A stretch of DNA of 64,000 nt from Bacillus sp. ZZV12-4809 (GTDB lineage: Bacteria; Bacillota; Bacilli; Bacillales; Cytobacillaceae). The notes under the pieces are model-generated. The model did not search any database and had not been told where the DNA came from. It saw nothing but the letters and a program-made list of their open reading frames with translations. The DNA lies in contig NZ_VCRN01000013.1 of assembly GCF_009849585.1 (NCBI RefSeq), positions 1 through 64,000 of the forward strand. Reading direction: 5' to 3'. Made by a program: the position numbers and the translations under genes. Positions within the stretch are counted from its first letter, which is position 1, and each line of letters opens with the position of its first letter. Below, one piece after another: positions 17,447-25,884 of the stretch.

Positions 17447-18424
17447 ATGAAAGCCATTCAATTCAAAGAATATGGGGGACCTGAAGTCCTTGACTTGATC
17501 GAACTGGATCGTCCGCAGCCGACTGGGCGGGAAGTATTAATCGAGGTGCATGCCATCGGTGTGAACTATGCCGATACCGCAAGAAGAGAAGGGCAATATG
17601 TGGTGCCGACACCCCTGCCGTTCATTCCTGGTGCAGAGGTGGCGGGTGTTGTTGCGGCAGCAGGGGAAGAAGCGAGTATCCCGGTTGGCACCAGAGTGGT
17701 GACCTTAATAGAATCAGGCGGCTATTCGGAGTATGTTACGGCTGATGAAAGAGGTCTGATTCCCCTGCCGGAAGGACTTGATTTCCAGCTTGCTGCGGCA
17801 CTCCCCCTTCAAGGACTGAGCGCCTATCATATTTTAAAAACGATGGGCCGGATTGAAGCAGGAGAAAGCGTTCTTGTCCATGCAGCCGCAGGAGGAGTAG
17901 GAACACTTGCCGTTCAGCTCGCCAAATTATTCGGCTCCGGAACAGTTATTGCTACAGCGAGCACAGATGAAAAACTCCAGCTTGCAAAAGAAATGGGGGC
18001 AGATGTCCTTGTCAACTACACAAATGAAGGCTGGGAAAAGGAAGTGCTAGATGCTACAGGCGGAAAAGGAGTAAATGTGGCGCTCGAAATGGCAGGCGGT
18101 GAAATTTTTAATAAAACCCTGAAATGCCTTGCCACCTTTGGCCGCCTAGTTATCTATGGGGTTGCAAGCGGAGAGCAGAGCCGATTTTACCCTTCTTCCT
18201 TAATGGGGCGGAACCAATCAGTCATCGGATTCTTCCTGCCTCAAATTATGAGAAAGCCTGAGCTGCTGCAGCCGAGCTTGAAGGAATTATTATCTTACAC
18301 AGCCCAAGGGAAGCTGAAGCTGACCATTGGTGAGGTTCATCCTCTTGAGGACGCTGCCAAGGTTCATGAACGAATGCAGTCGAGGCAAACAATAGGAAAG
18401 TTGATTCTTGTGCCTTCAAGATAA
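17447..18424 (+). CDS. NADPH:quinone oxidoreductase-like MDR protein
   Basis: A 325-residue medium-chain dehydrogenase without structural zinc cysteines. N-terminal GroES-like domain (GVNYADTARREGQY), then Rossmann domain with HAAAGGVGTLAVQLAK. The family reduces quinones or enoyl/enone substrates with NADPH. In this cluster it may act on an enoyl intermediate or simply handle quinones. The frame opens at TTG 17441, but AAAGGAG is only 3 nt from that codon and 9 nt from ATG 17447, so I use the ATG. Last gene before a strong terminator. Confidence 0.85.
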   Translation: MKAIQFKEYGGPEVLDLIELDRPQPTGREVLIEVHAIGVNYADTARREGQYVVPTPLPFIPGAEVAGVVAAAGEEASIPVGTRVVTLIESGGYSEYVTADERGLIPLPEGLDFQLAAALPLQGLSAYHILKTMGRIEAGESVLVHAAAGGVGTLAVQLAKLFGSGTVIATASTDEKLQLAKEMGADVLVNYTNEGWEKEVLDATGGKGVNVALEMAGGEIFNKTLKCLATFGRLVIYGVASGEQSRFYPSSLMGRNQSVIGFFLPQIMRKPELLQPSLKELLSYTAQGKLKLTIGEVHPLEDAAKVHERMQSRQTIGKLILVPSR

Positions 18425-18429
18425 TAGGG

Positions 18430-18462
18430 AAGCCTGCCATCATCAAGTGGCAGGCTTTTTTT
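18430..18462 (+). terminator. Terminator of the acyl-CoA cluster
   Basis: Perfect 10-bp stem AAGCCTGCCA/TGGCAGGCTT with an 8-nt loop and a T tract, 5 bp after the quinone oxidoreductase stop. Confidence 0.95.
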
Positions 18463-18526
18463 CTATTAAACTGACAGGATTAAAGGGATATGTATCGAAC
18501 ATTAATAATATTGGTGGTGATTTCAA

Positions 18527-19300
18527 TTGGAAAAAGAAGAGATAAAGAAAAAGGTGCAAAATACATTCGGCAAAAATGCAGAAAAATATGTAACAAGCAA
18601 AATTCATGGAGATACCACTGAATTAGACCAGCTTGTGCAAACCCTGAATCCGCAAAAGGACTGGGTGGTACTGGATATTGCCACCGGCGGCGGACATGTC
18701 GCTAAAAGTCTGACACCCTATGTTTCCCAGGTCTTCGCAGCGGATTTGACAAAAGAAATGCTTGAGAATACTGCTCGCCATCTGAAAAACTATAAAAATA
18801 TTACGTTTATCGTTGCCGATGCGGAAGACCTGCCCTTTCTGGATGAATCCTTTGATGCTGTCACCTGCCGGATTGCGCCCCATCATTTTCCCCATCCGCA
18901 AAAATTCATTGCCGAAGCAGGCAGAGTTTTAAAACCGGGAGGACGCTTTCTGTTAGTTGACAATGTATCACCCGAAGAAAAAGAGCTGGCAGATTATATG
19001 AACACAGTAGAGAAACTGCGGGACGATAGTCATTGCCGGTGCCTGTCTGTGTCAGAGTGGAGAAGGCTGTTTACGGAATCCGGAATGAATGAAGCCGTAA
19101 CAAAGAACAGGAAGAAAACCTTCGAGTTTCCCTCCTGGGTGAGACGGACAGCTGAAAGTGATAAACAGATCAGGGCAGTTGAAGAATTTATTCTGAAGGC
19201 TGATCAGGCTGCTGCGGAATATTTTCAAATTGAACTACAAGAAGGCAAGGTCCAATCCTTTAGAGTGGATGAATGGATGGCCCTTTGCGTAAAACAATAG
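18527..19300 (+). CDS. Class I SAM-dependent methyltransferase
   Basis: A 257-residue protein with SAM motif I VLDIATGGGHVAKSL (about 48-62), acidic residue in AADLTKEML, motif II-like DAEDLPFLDESFDAVTCRIAPHHF and the post-II RVLKPGGRFLLVD. It belongs to the Methyltransf_11/UbiE-like group (YcgJ-type); the substrate is unknown. Start TTG with GGTGGTG upstream. Followed after 12 bp by an SDR gene, so the two form an operon. Confidence 0.87.
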   Translation: MEKEEIKKKVQNTFGKNAEKYVTSKIHGDTTELDQLVQTLNPQKDWVVLDIATGGGHVAKSLTPYVSQVFAADLTKEMLENTARHLKNYKNITFIVADAEDLPFLDESFDAVTCRIAPHHFPHPQKFIAEAGRVLKPGGRFLLVDNVSPEEKELADYMNTVEKLRDDSHCRCLSVSEWRRLFTESGMNEAVTKNRKKTFEFPSWVRRTAESDKQIRAVEEFILKADQAAAEYFQIELQEGKVQSFRVDEWMALCVKQ

Positions 19301-19312
19301 GAGGAATTGTTA

Positions 19313-20098
19313 ATGGATTTAAACCTGAAAAATAAAAAAGCGCTTGTCGTGGCTTCAAGCCAGGGCCTAGGAAAAGCAGTAGCTGCACAGCTGGCAAAAG
19401 AAGGCGCCAAGGTCATGATTACAAGCAGGGACGAAGCAAAACTGAAGAGCGTTCAACAGGAATTCCGAGAACAATTTAATGCTGATGTTGAGTATTGCCG
19501 TGCAGATGTTACGGATTCTGAGGATATAAAAAAACTGATACAGCACACGGCCGAAACTCTGGGAGGAATTGATATATTAATCAATAATGCCGGAGGGCCT
19601 CCAGGGGGTACATTTGAAACGTTAACAGATGTAGATTGGGAAAAAGCGTTTCAGCTGAATCTATTAAGCCATGTCAGGCTGATCCGTGAAGCCCTTCCCG
19701 AATTAAAGAAAAACGGCGGCAGGATCATCAATATAGCATCTTCAAGCATAAAACAGCCGATCCCGGGACTGCTCCTGTCCAATACCTTCCGGCTGGGAAT
19801 TGTCGGGATGACCAAAACACTATCAGCGGAATTGGCAGATTACAATATTTTAATCAACACGGTCGCACCGGGAAGAATCGCGACTGACCGGGTTGATTAC
19901 CTGGATCAGCATACGGCAGACAGGGAAAAAATCTCGAAGGAGGAAGTGTCAGAAAGAGCCAAAAGCAAAATTCCGCTTCGCCGATACGGTACTCCGGAAG
20001 AATTTGCGAATGTTGTCACCTTCCTTGCTTCCGATGCCAGCAGCTACGTGACTGGCAGCTCGATTTTAGTGGATGGAGGGATGGTGCAAGCTTTATAG
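19313..20098 (+). CDS. SDR-family protein with atypical active site
   Basis: A 261-residue SDR fold protein: nucleotide motif ASSQGLGKA (about 14-22), NNAGG (about 91), Ser of NIASSS (about 144) and a C-terminal DGG. At the place of the catalytic Y-x-x-x-K it has S156-N-T-F-R160, so both Tyr and Lys are replaced. Sister SDRs with an S-N-x-x-R pattern exist in Bacillaceae and archaea and may use another mechanism or not be classical reductases. The frame opens at TTG 19307, but GGAGG (19300-19304) has ideal spacing to ATG 19313. Confidence 0.82.
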   Translation: MDLNLKNKKALVVASSQGLGKAVAAQLAKEGAKVMITSRDEAKLKSVQQEFREQFNADVEYCRADVTDSEDIKKLIQHTAETLGGIDILINNAGGPPGGTFETLTDVDWEKAFQLNLLSHVRLIREALPELKKNGGRIINIASSSIKQPIPGLLLSNTFRLGIVGMTKTLSAELADYNILINTVAPGRIATDRVDYLDQHTADREKISKEEVSERAKSKIPLRRYGTPEEFANVVTFLASDASSYVTGSSILVDGGMVQAL

Positions 20099-20131
20099 GA
20101 CGGGGAGTTGGGATAGGGCCATATGGATTAA

Positions 20132-20830
20132 CTTCGGACATAGAAAGCAGGAAACTGCGGTTTAGAGTCGGAACTCGGATCCACTTCGGACACAAAGAGC
20201 AGGAAACCGCGGTTTAGAGTCGGAACTTAGGTCAACTTCGGACACAAAGAGCAGGAAACCGCGGTTTAGAGTCGGAACTTGGATCCACTTCGGACACAAA
20301 AAGCAGGAAACTGCGGTTTTGTGTCGGAACTTGGATCCACTTCGGACACAAAAAGCAGGAAACTGCGGTTTAGAGTCGGAACTTAGGTCAACTTCGGACA
20401 CAAAGAGCAGGAAACCGCGGTTTAGAGTCGGAACTTGGATCCACTTCGGACACAAAAAGCAGGAAACTGCGGTTTAGAGTCGGAACTTAGGTCCACTTCG
20501 GACACAAAGAGCAGGAAACTGCGGTTTAGAGTCGGAACTTAGGTCAACTTCGGACACAAAGAGCAGGAAACCGCGGTTTAGAGTCGGAACTTGGATCCAC
20601 TTCGGACACAAAGAGCAGGAAACCGCGGTTTAGAGTCGGAACTTGGATCCACTTCAGACACAAAGAGCAGGAAACCGCAGATCAGAGTCAGAACCCGGGC
20701 CAACTTCAGACACAAAAAGCAGGAAACCGCAGATCAGAGTCAGAACCCGGGCCAACTTCAGACACAAAGTGCAAGAAACCGCAGAACAGAGTCAGAACCC
20801 TGACTAACTTCGGGCATATACCGAAAAAAT
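20132..20830. repeat. Tandem array of a 52-bp repeat (array 2)
   Basis: About 13 units with a 52-bp period (for example GTCGGAACT recurs at 20167 and 20219). Key parts are ACTTCGGACACAAA, AGCAGGAAAC and the 12-bp palindrome AAACCGCGGTTT, followed by AGAGTCGGAACT. The last three to four copies drift (CAGATCAGAGTCAGAACCCG). Apparent reading frames on both strands are repeat translations and not genes. It fills the gap between two convergent genes. The sequence differs from arrays 1 and 3 but the period is identical. Confidence 0.95.
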
Positions 20831-20877
20831 CCCGGAAACAAAGTCAAACCAATTGCACCTGCTGAAAAACTCAATTC

Positions 20878-20918
20878 AAAAAAGACGATTTTCCACATCT
20901 CCCTGGAAAATCGTCTTT
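20878..20918 (-). terminator. Terminator of the MFS gene
   Basis: 14-bp perfect stem AAAGACGATTTTCC/GGAAAATCGTCTTT with a 10-nt loop; read on the minus strand it ends in a T tract, 5 bp beyond the MFS stop codon. Confidence 0.92.
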
Positions 20919-20922
20919 CTGA

Positions 20923-22107
20923 TTAACCGCGTTTTGTCATCACAATCCAGATATACAGAAGAATGGAAATCACAACGGATCCGGCCGCAGTCAAATAAAT
21001 CGTGCTATACCCAAATAAATGAGCGATTTGCCCGAACACGATGGCCCCAATTCCAACCCCCAGGTCAAAGAAGGAGAAGAACGTGGCGTTGGCCATCCCG
21101 CGACGATTGACAGGCGCTTCTCTTACAGACCAGGCCTGAAGGGCGGGCTGAACGGATCCGAATCCGAGTCCATAGAATATGGCAGCTATGTACATAATCA
21201 TGCTGCTTGGAAGCCACGCCAGCAGGAACATCGCAGCCAAAATCAGCACTGCTCCTGGTAAAAAGACAGCCTGATGGCCTCTTTGATCATATAACCTGCC
21301 TGCAAAAGTCCGGGAAATCATTAGAGCTATGGCAAACAGCAGGAAGTACCAGTGGATGCCGCCTATCCCTTTTTGGGCAGAATATATAGGTAGAAATGAT
21401 GCGATGCCACCGAAGGTTACGGTGATGAAAAACAAAAGAAAAGAAGGTCTTAAAGCACTTTTTTCATAGATATCCCACCGCTTTAAGGGAACCGCTTGTT
21501 TTTCAGCCTGCTTGTAGTTGATCCTCGAAGAAAGTACCAGTGCGGCTAAACCCAGCAGGGCACAAATTAAAAATAAAAGTTTGAACGAGATAACTCCGGC
21601 GAGCGCAAGTCCGAGGGTAGGGCCGAATGCCAGGGCAATGTTCCCGGAAAGCCCAAAGTATCCCATTCCTTCACCGCGACGCTTAGCAGGGATTAAATCA
21701 GTGGCAATGGTTCCCGAGGCTGTAGTTGAGAAGCCCCAGCCAAAACCCTGGATAATCCTTAACACAAATAAAAAGATTAAACTATTAATAAAACCGAATG
21801 AACCAACTGAGAGCACGAAAATAGCAAGGCCTGTTAAATAGACAAACCGCCTGCCCCTCGTCTCCAGTGTATGACCTGCATAGGGGCGCAATAACAGAGC
21901 AGAAAATGTAAAGATCCCAACTACTATCCCGATCAGCTGGTCATTTCCGCCCAACTCTTCCACAAAAAGAGGAATCGTGGGCAAGGTCATTTGAAATCCG
22001 AGAAAAATAAAAAAGTTGGACATCAAGATCAGGACAAAATCCCTGGACCAAATCTTTTCAGAAACTGCAGTCTGTGTTTTTGCTTTTCCTGTTAAAGCAT
22101 CAGCCAT
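20923..22107 (-). CDS. MFS transporter (multidrug-efflux-like)
   Basis: A 394-residue, 12-helix membrane protein. The loop 2-3 motif is present as GHTLETRGRRFVYLTG; its counterpart GRLYDQRGHQAVFLPGA lies in the second half. GFGWGFSTTASGT fits motif C-like efflux signatures, which suggests a drug- or metabolite-exporting MFS protein of the YfmO/YttB type. Substrate unknown. RBS GGGAGG is 7 nt before the ATG on the minus strand. Divergent from the peptidase gene at 22208; monocistronic. Confidence 0.88.
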   Translation of the reverse strand: MADALTGKAKTQTAVSEKIWSRDFVLILMSNFFIFLGFQMTLPTIPLFVEELGGNDQLIGIVVGIFTFSALLLRPYAGHTLETRGRRFVYLTGLAIFVLSVGSFGFINSLIFLFVLRIIQGFGWGFSTTASGTIATDLIPAKRRGEGMGYFGLSGNIALAFGPTLGLALAGVISFKLLFLICALLGLAALVLSSRINYKQAEKQAVPLKRWDIYEKSALRPSFLLFFITVTFGGIASFLPIYSAQKGIGGIHWYFLLFAIALMISRTFAGRLYDQRGHQAVFLPGAVLILAAMFLLAWLPSSMIMYIAAIFYGLGFGSVQPALQAWSVREAPVNRRGMANATFFSFFDLGVGIGAIVFGQIAHLFGYSTIYLTAAGSVVISILLYIWIVMTKRG

Positions 22108-22207
22108 AATATACCTCCCAACAGTGCTGTAAAATGATTAGGCAATCTAAATATTTTATTATTATAAAGGATAACAAATGGAAATTCTATTTTAAAGGAG
22201 CAGCCAC

Positions 22208-23242
22208 ATGAAGATTAGAGAAAGAGGAATCACAATTGGAACACTGAGACCTGGAAAAAAGAATTGTATTACAGATATTGATGGAGTTATGGTCGGGCAA
22301 GTCACGTTGGACTATCCGCTGGATGACCAATATGTCTGTACTGGCGTAACCGCTGTTTTGCCGCATGGAGGTAATCTATTTCGTGAAAAGGTCCCGGCAG
22401 CCTGCTATGTCATAAATGGCTTTGGAAAAACGACAGGTCTGGTGCAGATGGAAGAACTGGGTGTGATTGAATCGCCGATTATGCTGACTAATACATTTGG
22501 AGTGCCGGCAGTTACACAGGGGACTCTGGAATACTTGCTCAATATCACTCCTGAAATTGGCGACACAACTGGAACCGTAAATATCGTGACAGGAGAATGC
22601 AATGACGGGTATTTGAATTCCATTCGCACACTCCCTGTAAAACCGGAACATGCCATAGCAGCCATCCAAAATGCTAAGCCGGATATAGTGGAAGAAGGTG
22701 CAGTTGGAGCTGGCAGAGGCATGGTGTGTTTTGGTTATAAAGGCGGTGTTGGTGCTTCTTCACGGGTAATCACGGAGGACCAAAGCACAACCGAATATCA
22801 TATCGGATGTTTAGTTGTCTCTAATTTTGGCAATCAAGACGAATTTCCTTTCAATAAATATGGACTGTCAGATATTCCTTCGGACACAAAGGACACACCT
22901 GATGGTTCGATCATGATCATCCTCGCTACAAATGCGCCAGTAAGTGACAGGCAGCTGAAAAGGCTCGCGAAGAGATGCGGCATAGGCCTCGGAAGGACAG
23001 GGAGCCATTTCAGCAACGGCAGCGGTGACATTGTAATAGCATTCTCCACCGCTAACAAAATCCTTCATGAAAGCAGCAAAATCGTGGAAACTGCCCATTT
23101 TATCAGAGATGATCATCCAATTATGAATCAGCTTTTTCAAGGTGCAGCCGAGGCGGCAGAGGAAGCGATCCTGAATTCACTTTCACAGGCAAAGACCACA
23201 AAAGGGCGGAAGGGGCGTGTGGTAGAGGGGCTGTTTTCATAA
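22208..23242 (+). CDS. P1-family (S58, DmpA-like) aminopeptidase
   Basis: A 344-residue N-terminal-nucleophile hydrolase. GITIGTLRPGKKNCITDIDGVMVGQ-type opening, NGFGKTTGL, and VGAGRGMVCFGYKGG(V)G fit DmpA. The likely self-cleavage site is Gly233-Ser234 in PDGSIMIILATNAP, which would free Ser234 as nucleophile of the beta chain; SNGSGDIVIAFS follows. DmpA-type enzymes split N-terminal residues from small peptides, amides and esters, with D- or beta-amino acid activity in some. Good AAAGGAG before ATG. No obvious tie to the eut genes downstream. Confidence 0.88.
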   Translation: MKIRERGITIGTLRPGKKNCITDIDGVMVGQVTLDYPLDDQYVCTGVTAVLPHGGNLFREKVPAACYVINGFGKTTGLVQMEELGVIESPIMLTNTFGVPAVTQGTLEYLLNITPEIGDTTGTVNIVTGECNDGYLNSIRTLPVKPEHAIAAIQNAKPDIVEEGAVGAGRGMVCFGYKGGVGASSRVITEDQSTTEYHIGCLVVSNFGNQDEFPFNKYGLSDIPSDTKDTPDGSIMIILATNAPVSDRQLKRLAKRCGIGLGRTGSHFSNGSGDIVIAFSTANKILHESSKIVETAHFIRDDHPIMNQLFQGAAEAAEEAILNSLSQAKTTKGRKGRVVEGLFS

Positions 23243-23288
23243 GACATTTATTTTCAGTTTGAAAAGTCTATCTTTTCAGTCAATTTAT

Positions 23289-23297
23289 TGATATAAT
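23289..23297 (+). promoter_or_regulatory. Extended -10 promoter for eutB1
   Basis: TG-A-TATAAT with no strong -35. The transcript would begin about 23304 and pass straight into the terminator-like element at 23318-23377. Confidence 0.45.
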
Positions 23298-23317
23298 TAT
23301 GGACAAGTGAAAATAAT

Positions 23318-23377
23318 AGGTGAAGGCGCCTTAATGGATAAGCTGGTTTATGGCTTATACTGTTAAGGCGCCATTTT
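23318..23377 (+). promoter_or_regulatory. EutV-type conditional terminator upstream of eutB1
   Basis: Perfect 10-bp stem GGCGCCTTAA (23325-23334)/TTAAGGCGCC (23363-23372) with an inner TAAGC/GCTTA helix, followed by ATTTT. Overlapping its 5' arm is a small hairpin AGGT-GAAGGC-GCCT with a six-base loop. Two better matches to the same small hairpin lie before eutH and eutA. ANTAR proteins such as EutV are known to bind stem plus hexaloop pairs and prevent terminator formation. The conserved loop A1 is G here, so this is the weakest of the three. Confidence 0.6.
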
Positions 23378-23457
23378 GCATGGAGCGGGATGTAATCGCT
23401 TACCAGGAACGAAATTTGCTGCTGGCCGGCTCCATAGACTTAAAAGGGAGGCTATTT

Positions 23458-24816
23458 ATGTATACGATCACTATTAAAAATGGAACCTATCAATTCCGTT
23501 CTATTGCGGATGTTTTAGCAAAAGCCAGTGAGGAAAAATCAGGGGATAAAATGGCGGGTATTGCTGCAGAATCTTCACTTGAACGAATGGCTGCTAAAGT
23601 GGTGTTGAGTGAACTGTCGCTAAAGGAAATTTATGAGAATCCGGTTATTGCATATGATACGGATGAAGTTACCCGCGTAATCTATGACGATCTCAATCTA
23701 TTTATTTACAAAGAAATATCAAACTGGTCTGTTGGTGAATTAAGGGAATATATTTTGTCCCAGCAAACAAGCACCTCGAATTTGTTCAGAATCAGCAAAG
23801 GGCTGACGAGCGAAATGATTTCAGCTGCAGCAAAGCTGATGTCGAGCATGGATTTGGTGATGGCTTCACAGAAAATCCGGCCGACAGCTCATTGCAATAC
23901 AACGATAGGCGAGGCTGGACGCCTTGCATTCAGGTGCCAGCCCAATCATCCCATTGACAATCCCGATGGAATACTTGCATCAATGAAAGAGGGCCTTTCC
24001 TATGGATCTGGTGATGCTGTTATTGGGGTGAACCCTAACAACGATTCTGTTGAATCTGTCTCGAGAATTCTTCACATGACTCATGATTTTATACAAAAAT
24101 GGGAAATACCAACACAAAACTGCGTGCTTGCCCACATTACAACACAGATGCAAGCTCTCAAAAAAGGCGCTCCTATTGCACTAATGTTTCAAAGCCTGGC
24201 AGGTACACAGACAGCAAATGATGATTTTGGGGTATCAAAAGAAATCCTGGATGAAGCCTTTTACCTGATGGCTAAGCGAGGGACATCCACTGGGCCTAAT
24301 CAGCTTTATTTCGAAACTGGGCAGGGATCTGAAGTCTCACTGGATGCCCATCTTGGCATTGATATGCAGACACTCGAAGCACGTACATATGGATATGCAC
24401 GTCATTGGAAGCCGTTTATGGTTAATAATGTTTCCGGCTTCATCGGGCCTGAGACGATCTACGACGGGAAACAAGTGATCCGCGCAGATTTAGAAGACCT
24501 TTTTATGGGGAAAATGCATGGACTCCCAATGGGGATTGCACCTACTTATACCAATCATATGCAAGCAGATCAAAATGACCAGGAAATCGCCGGGATGTTA
24601 ACTGCGTTAGCCGGAGCAAACTTTTATATGGGCGTCCCTGGAGGCGATGATGTCATGTTAAGTTATCAAGATACCAGCTATCATGATGATGCAAGTTTAA
24701 GAGAGATGCTTGGGCTCCGCCCGCTGCGTGAATTTGAGATTTGGCTGGAAAAGATGGGCATCATGGAAAATGGAAAATTGACCGAACGAGCGGGAGATCT
24801 ATCCATTTTTGAATAA
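23458..24816 (+). CDS. eutB: Ethanolamine ammonia-lyase large subunit, copy 1
   Basis: A 452-residue TIM-barrel subunit of the adenosylcobalamin-dependent lyase that splits ethanolamine into acetaldehyde and ammonia. Substrate-site motifs are kept: FRCQPNHP, GVNPN, YFETGQGSE, and QADQND. The frame is open from 23350, but those upstream codons run through the terminator hairpin; ATG 23458 has GGGAGG at the right distance and matches the family N-terminus. It differs clearly from copy 2 at 31826 (same length, many substitutions), so the two are not a recent duplication. With eutC1 it forms a separate transcription unit ahead of eutWV. Confidence 0.96.
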   Translation: MYTITIKNGTYQFRSIADVLAKASEEKSGDKMAGIAAESSLERMAAKVVLSELSLKEIYENPVIAYDTDEVTRVIYDDLNLFIYKEISNWSVGELREYILSQQTSTSNLFRISKGLTSEMISAAAKLMSSMDLVMASQKIRPTAHCNTTIGEAGRLAFRCQPNHPIDNPDGILASMKEGLSYGSGDAVIGVNPNNDSVESVSRILHMTHDFIQKWEIPTQNCVLAHITTQMQALKKGAPIALMFQSLAGTQTANDDFGVSKEILDEAFYLMAKRGTSTGPNQLYFETGQGSEVSLDAHLGIDMQTLEARTYGYARHWKPFMVNNVSGFIGPETIYDGKQVIRADLEDLFMGKMHGLPMGIAPTYTNHMQADQNDQEIAGMLTALAGANFYMGVPGGDDVMLSYQDTSYHDDASLREMLGLRPLREFEIWLEKMGIMENGKLTERAGDLSIFE

Positions 24817-24833
24817 AGAAGGGGGGCTATATT

Positions 24834-25703
24834 ATGGATATTCAAGCAATAGTCAAACAGGTAATAGAGGAGCTGAAGACAGAAGGACAATTAAAAATTG
24901 GAACTAGTCCAGAAAATCTTGAAATAAAAACGGAGAATGCAAAAGGACGACATATTGTTTATGAAATGGTCAAACAAATAGGTGTAGATCAGCCTGTCAG
25001 TCGAGAAGAGATCGAGAAGGTTCAATCCATCACTCCAGCAAGAATTGGGATTGGAAGGACAGGAACCCGAATGAAAACAAGGAATTACCTTGATTTCAGA
25101 ATAGATCATGCGGCAGCGCAGGATGCTGTTTTCAAAGACGTTCCCGAGGATTTGCTGAAGGAATTAAAGCTGCCAGTGCTTCAATCAAAAGCTGAAACGA
25201 TGGATCAATACTTAATGGATTTGGACAGCGGAAGGCGACTGAATGAAACCTCCAGAAAATGGGCTGACGAAAATCTTCCGAAGAATAGACAGGTACAAAT
25301 CATTGTATCGGATGGCCTGAGTTCAACCGGCATTGAGGCAAATATAGGAGATCTGCTGCCTGCGCTTGTACAGGGCTTACAATCGAAGAATATTACCATT
25401 GGTGATCCTGTTTTTATAAAGCGGAGCAGAGTTTGGATTCAGGACGATGTAGCTTCCATTGTCAATTGTGATTGTGTTATTTCACTAATTGGTGAAAGGC
25501 CAGGATTGGCAACCGCAAAAAGCATTAGTGCCTACCTGATATACAAGCCCGGTGAAAATACTGTCGAAGCAGATCGCACGGTTATCAGCAATATTCATGA
25601 GGGAGGGGTCCCTCCTGTGGAGGCGGGTGCGCATCTGGCTGATTTAATAGAGACCATATTAAAACAAAAGGCAAGCGGCGTAAAATTAGCAAAGCTTCAT
25701 TAA
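24834..25703 (+). CDS. eutC: Ethanolamine ammonia-lyase small subunit, copy 1
   Basis: A 289-residue small subunit that helps bind adenosylcobalamin. Typical blocks are TPARIGIGRTGTR, FRIDHAAAQDAV, QIIVSDGLSS and LIGERPGLATAKSISAYLIY. Residues 1-17 (MDIQAIVKQVIEELKTE) form an amphipathic helix like the encapsulation peptides that direct cargo into the microcompartment. Shorter linker than copy 2 (334 aa). Seventeen bp after eutB1 and followed by an intrinsic terminator. Confidence 0.95.
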   Translation: MDIQAIVKQVIEELKTEGQLKIGTSPENLEIKTENAKGRHIVYEMVKQIGVDQPVSREEIEKVQSITPARIGIGRTGTRMKTRNYLDFRIDHAAAQDAVFKDVPEDLLKELKLPVLQSKAETMDQYLMDLDSGRRLNETSRKWADENLPKNRQVQIIVSDGLSSTGIEANIGDLLPALVQGLQSKNITIGDPVFIKRSRVWIQDDVASIVNCDCVISLIGERPGLATAKSISAYLIYKPGENTVEADRTVISNIHEGGVPPVEAGAHLADLIETILKQKASGVKLAKLH

Positions 25704-25709
25704 TTCAGG

Positions 25710-25747
25710 AAGGCAGCAGGATATCCATTTTTTCCAGCTGCCTTTTC
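25710..25747 (+). terminator. Terminator of eutB1C1
   Basis: AAGGCAGC/GCTGCCTT stem with about 19-nt loop and TTTTCC after it, 7 bp past the eutC1 stop. Confidence 0.8.
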
Positions 25748-25807
25748 CATTATCCAGTTGAATTCCATATATGTGCCAAACTTCCTATTGAACTATTGAA
25801 AACAATA

Positions 25808-25836
25808 TTGACATTCTTCTGCATTCCCTTTAATAT
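25808..25836 (+). promoter_or_regulatory. Sigma-A promoter of eutWV
   Basis: TTGACA (25808-25813), 17-bp spacer, TAATAT (25831-25836): close to consensus, so the sensor pair is probably made at a steady level without its own terminator control. Confidence 0.75.
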
Positions 25837-25884
25837 TTTTATATATTCTGACACTTTTAATAAATGATTGGGAGATCTCAGCAC

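Noticed and set aside
20162..20803. Open reading frames of 70-97 codons on both strands
   Set aside because: They are translations of the 52-bp repeats of array 2, have no ribosome site and no family resemblance.
23350..23457. N-terminal extension of EutB1
   Set aside because: These codons lie in the terminator element and leader; ATG 23458 has the RBS and the family N-terminus.
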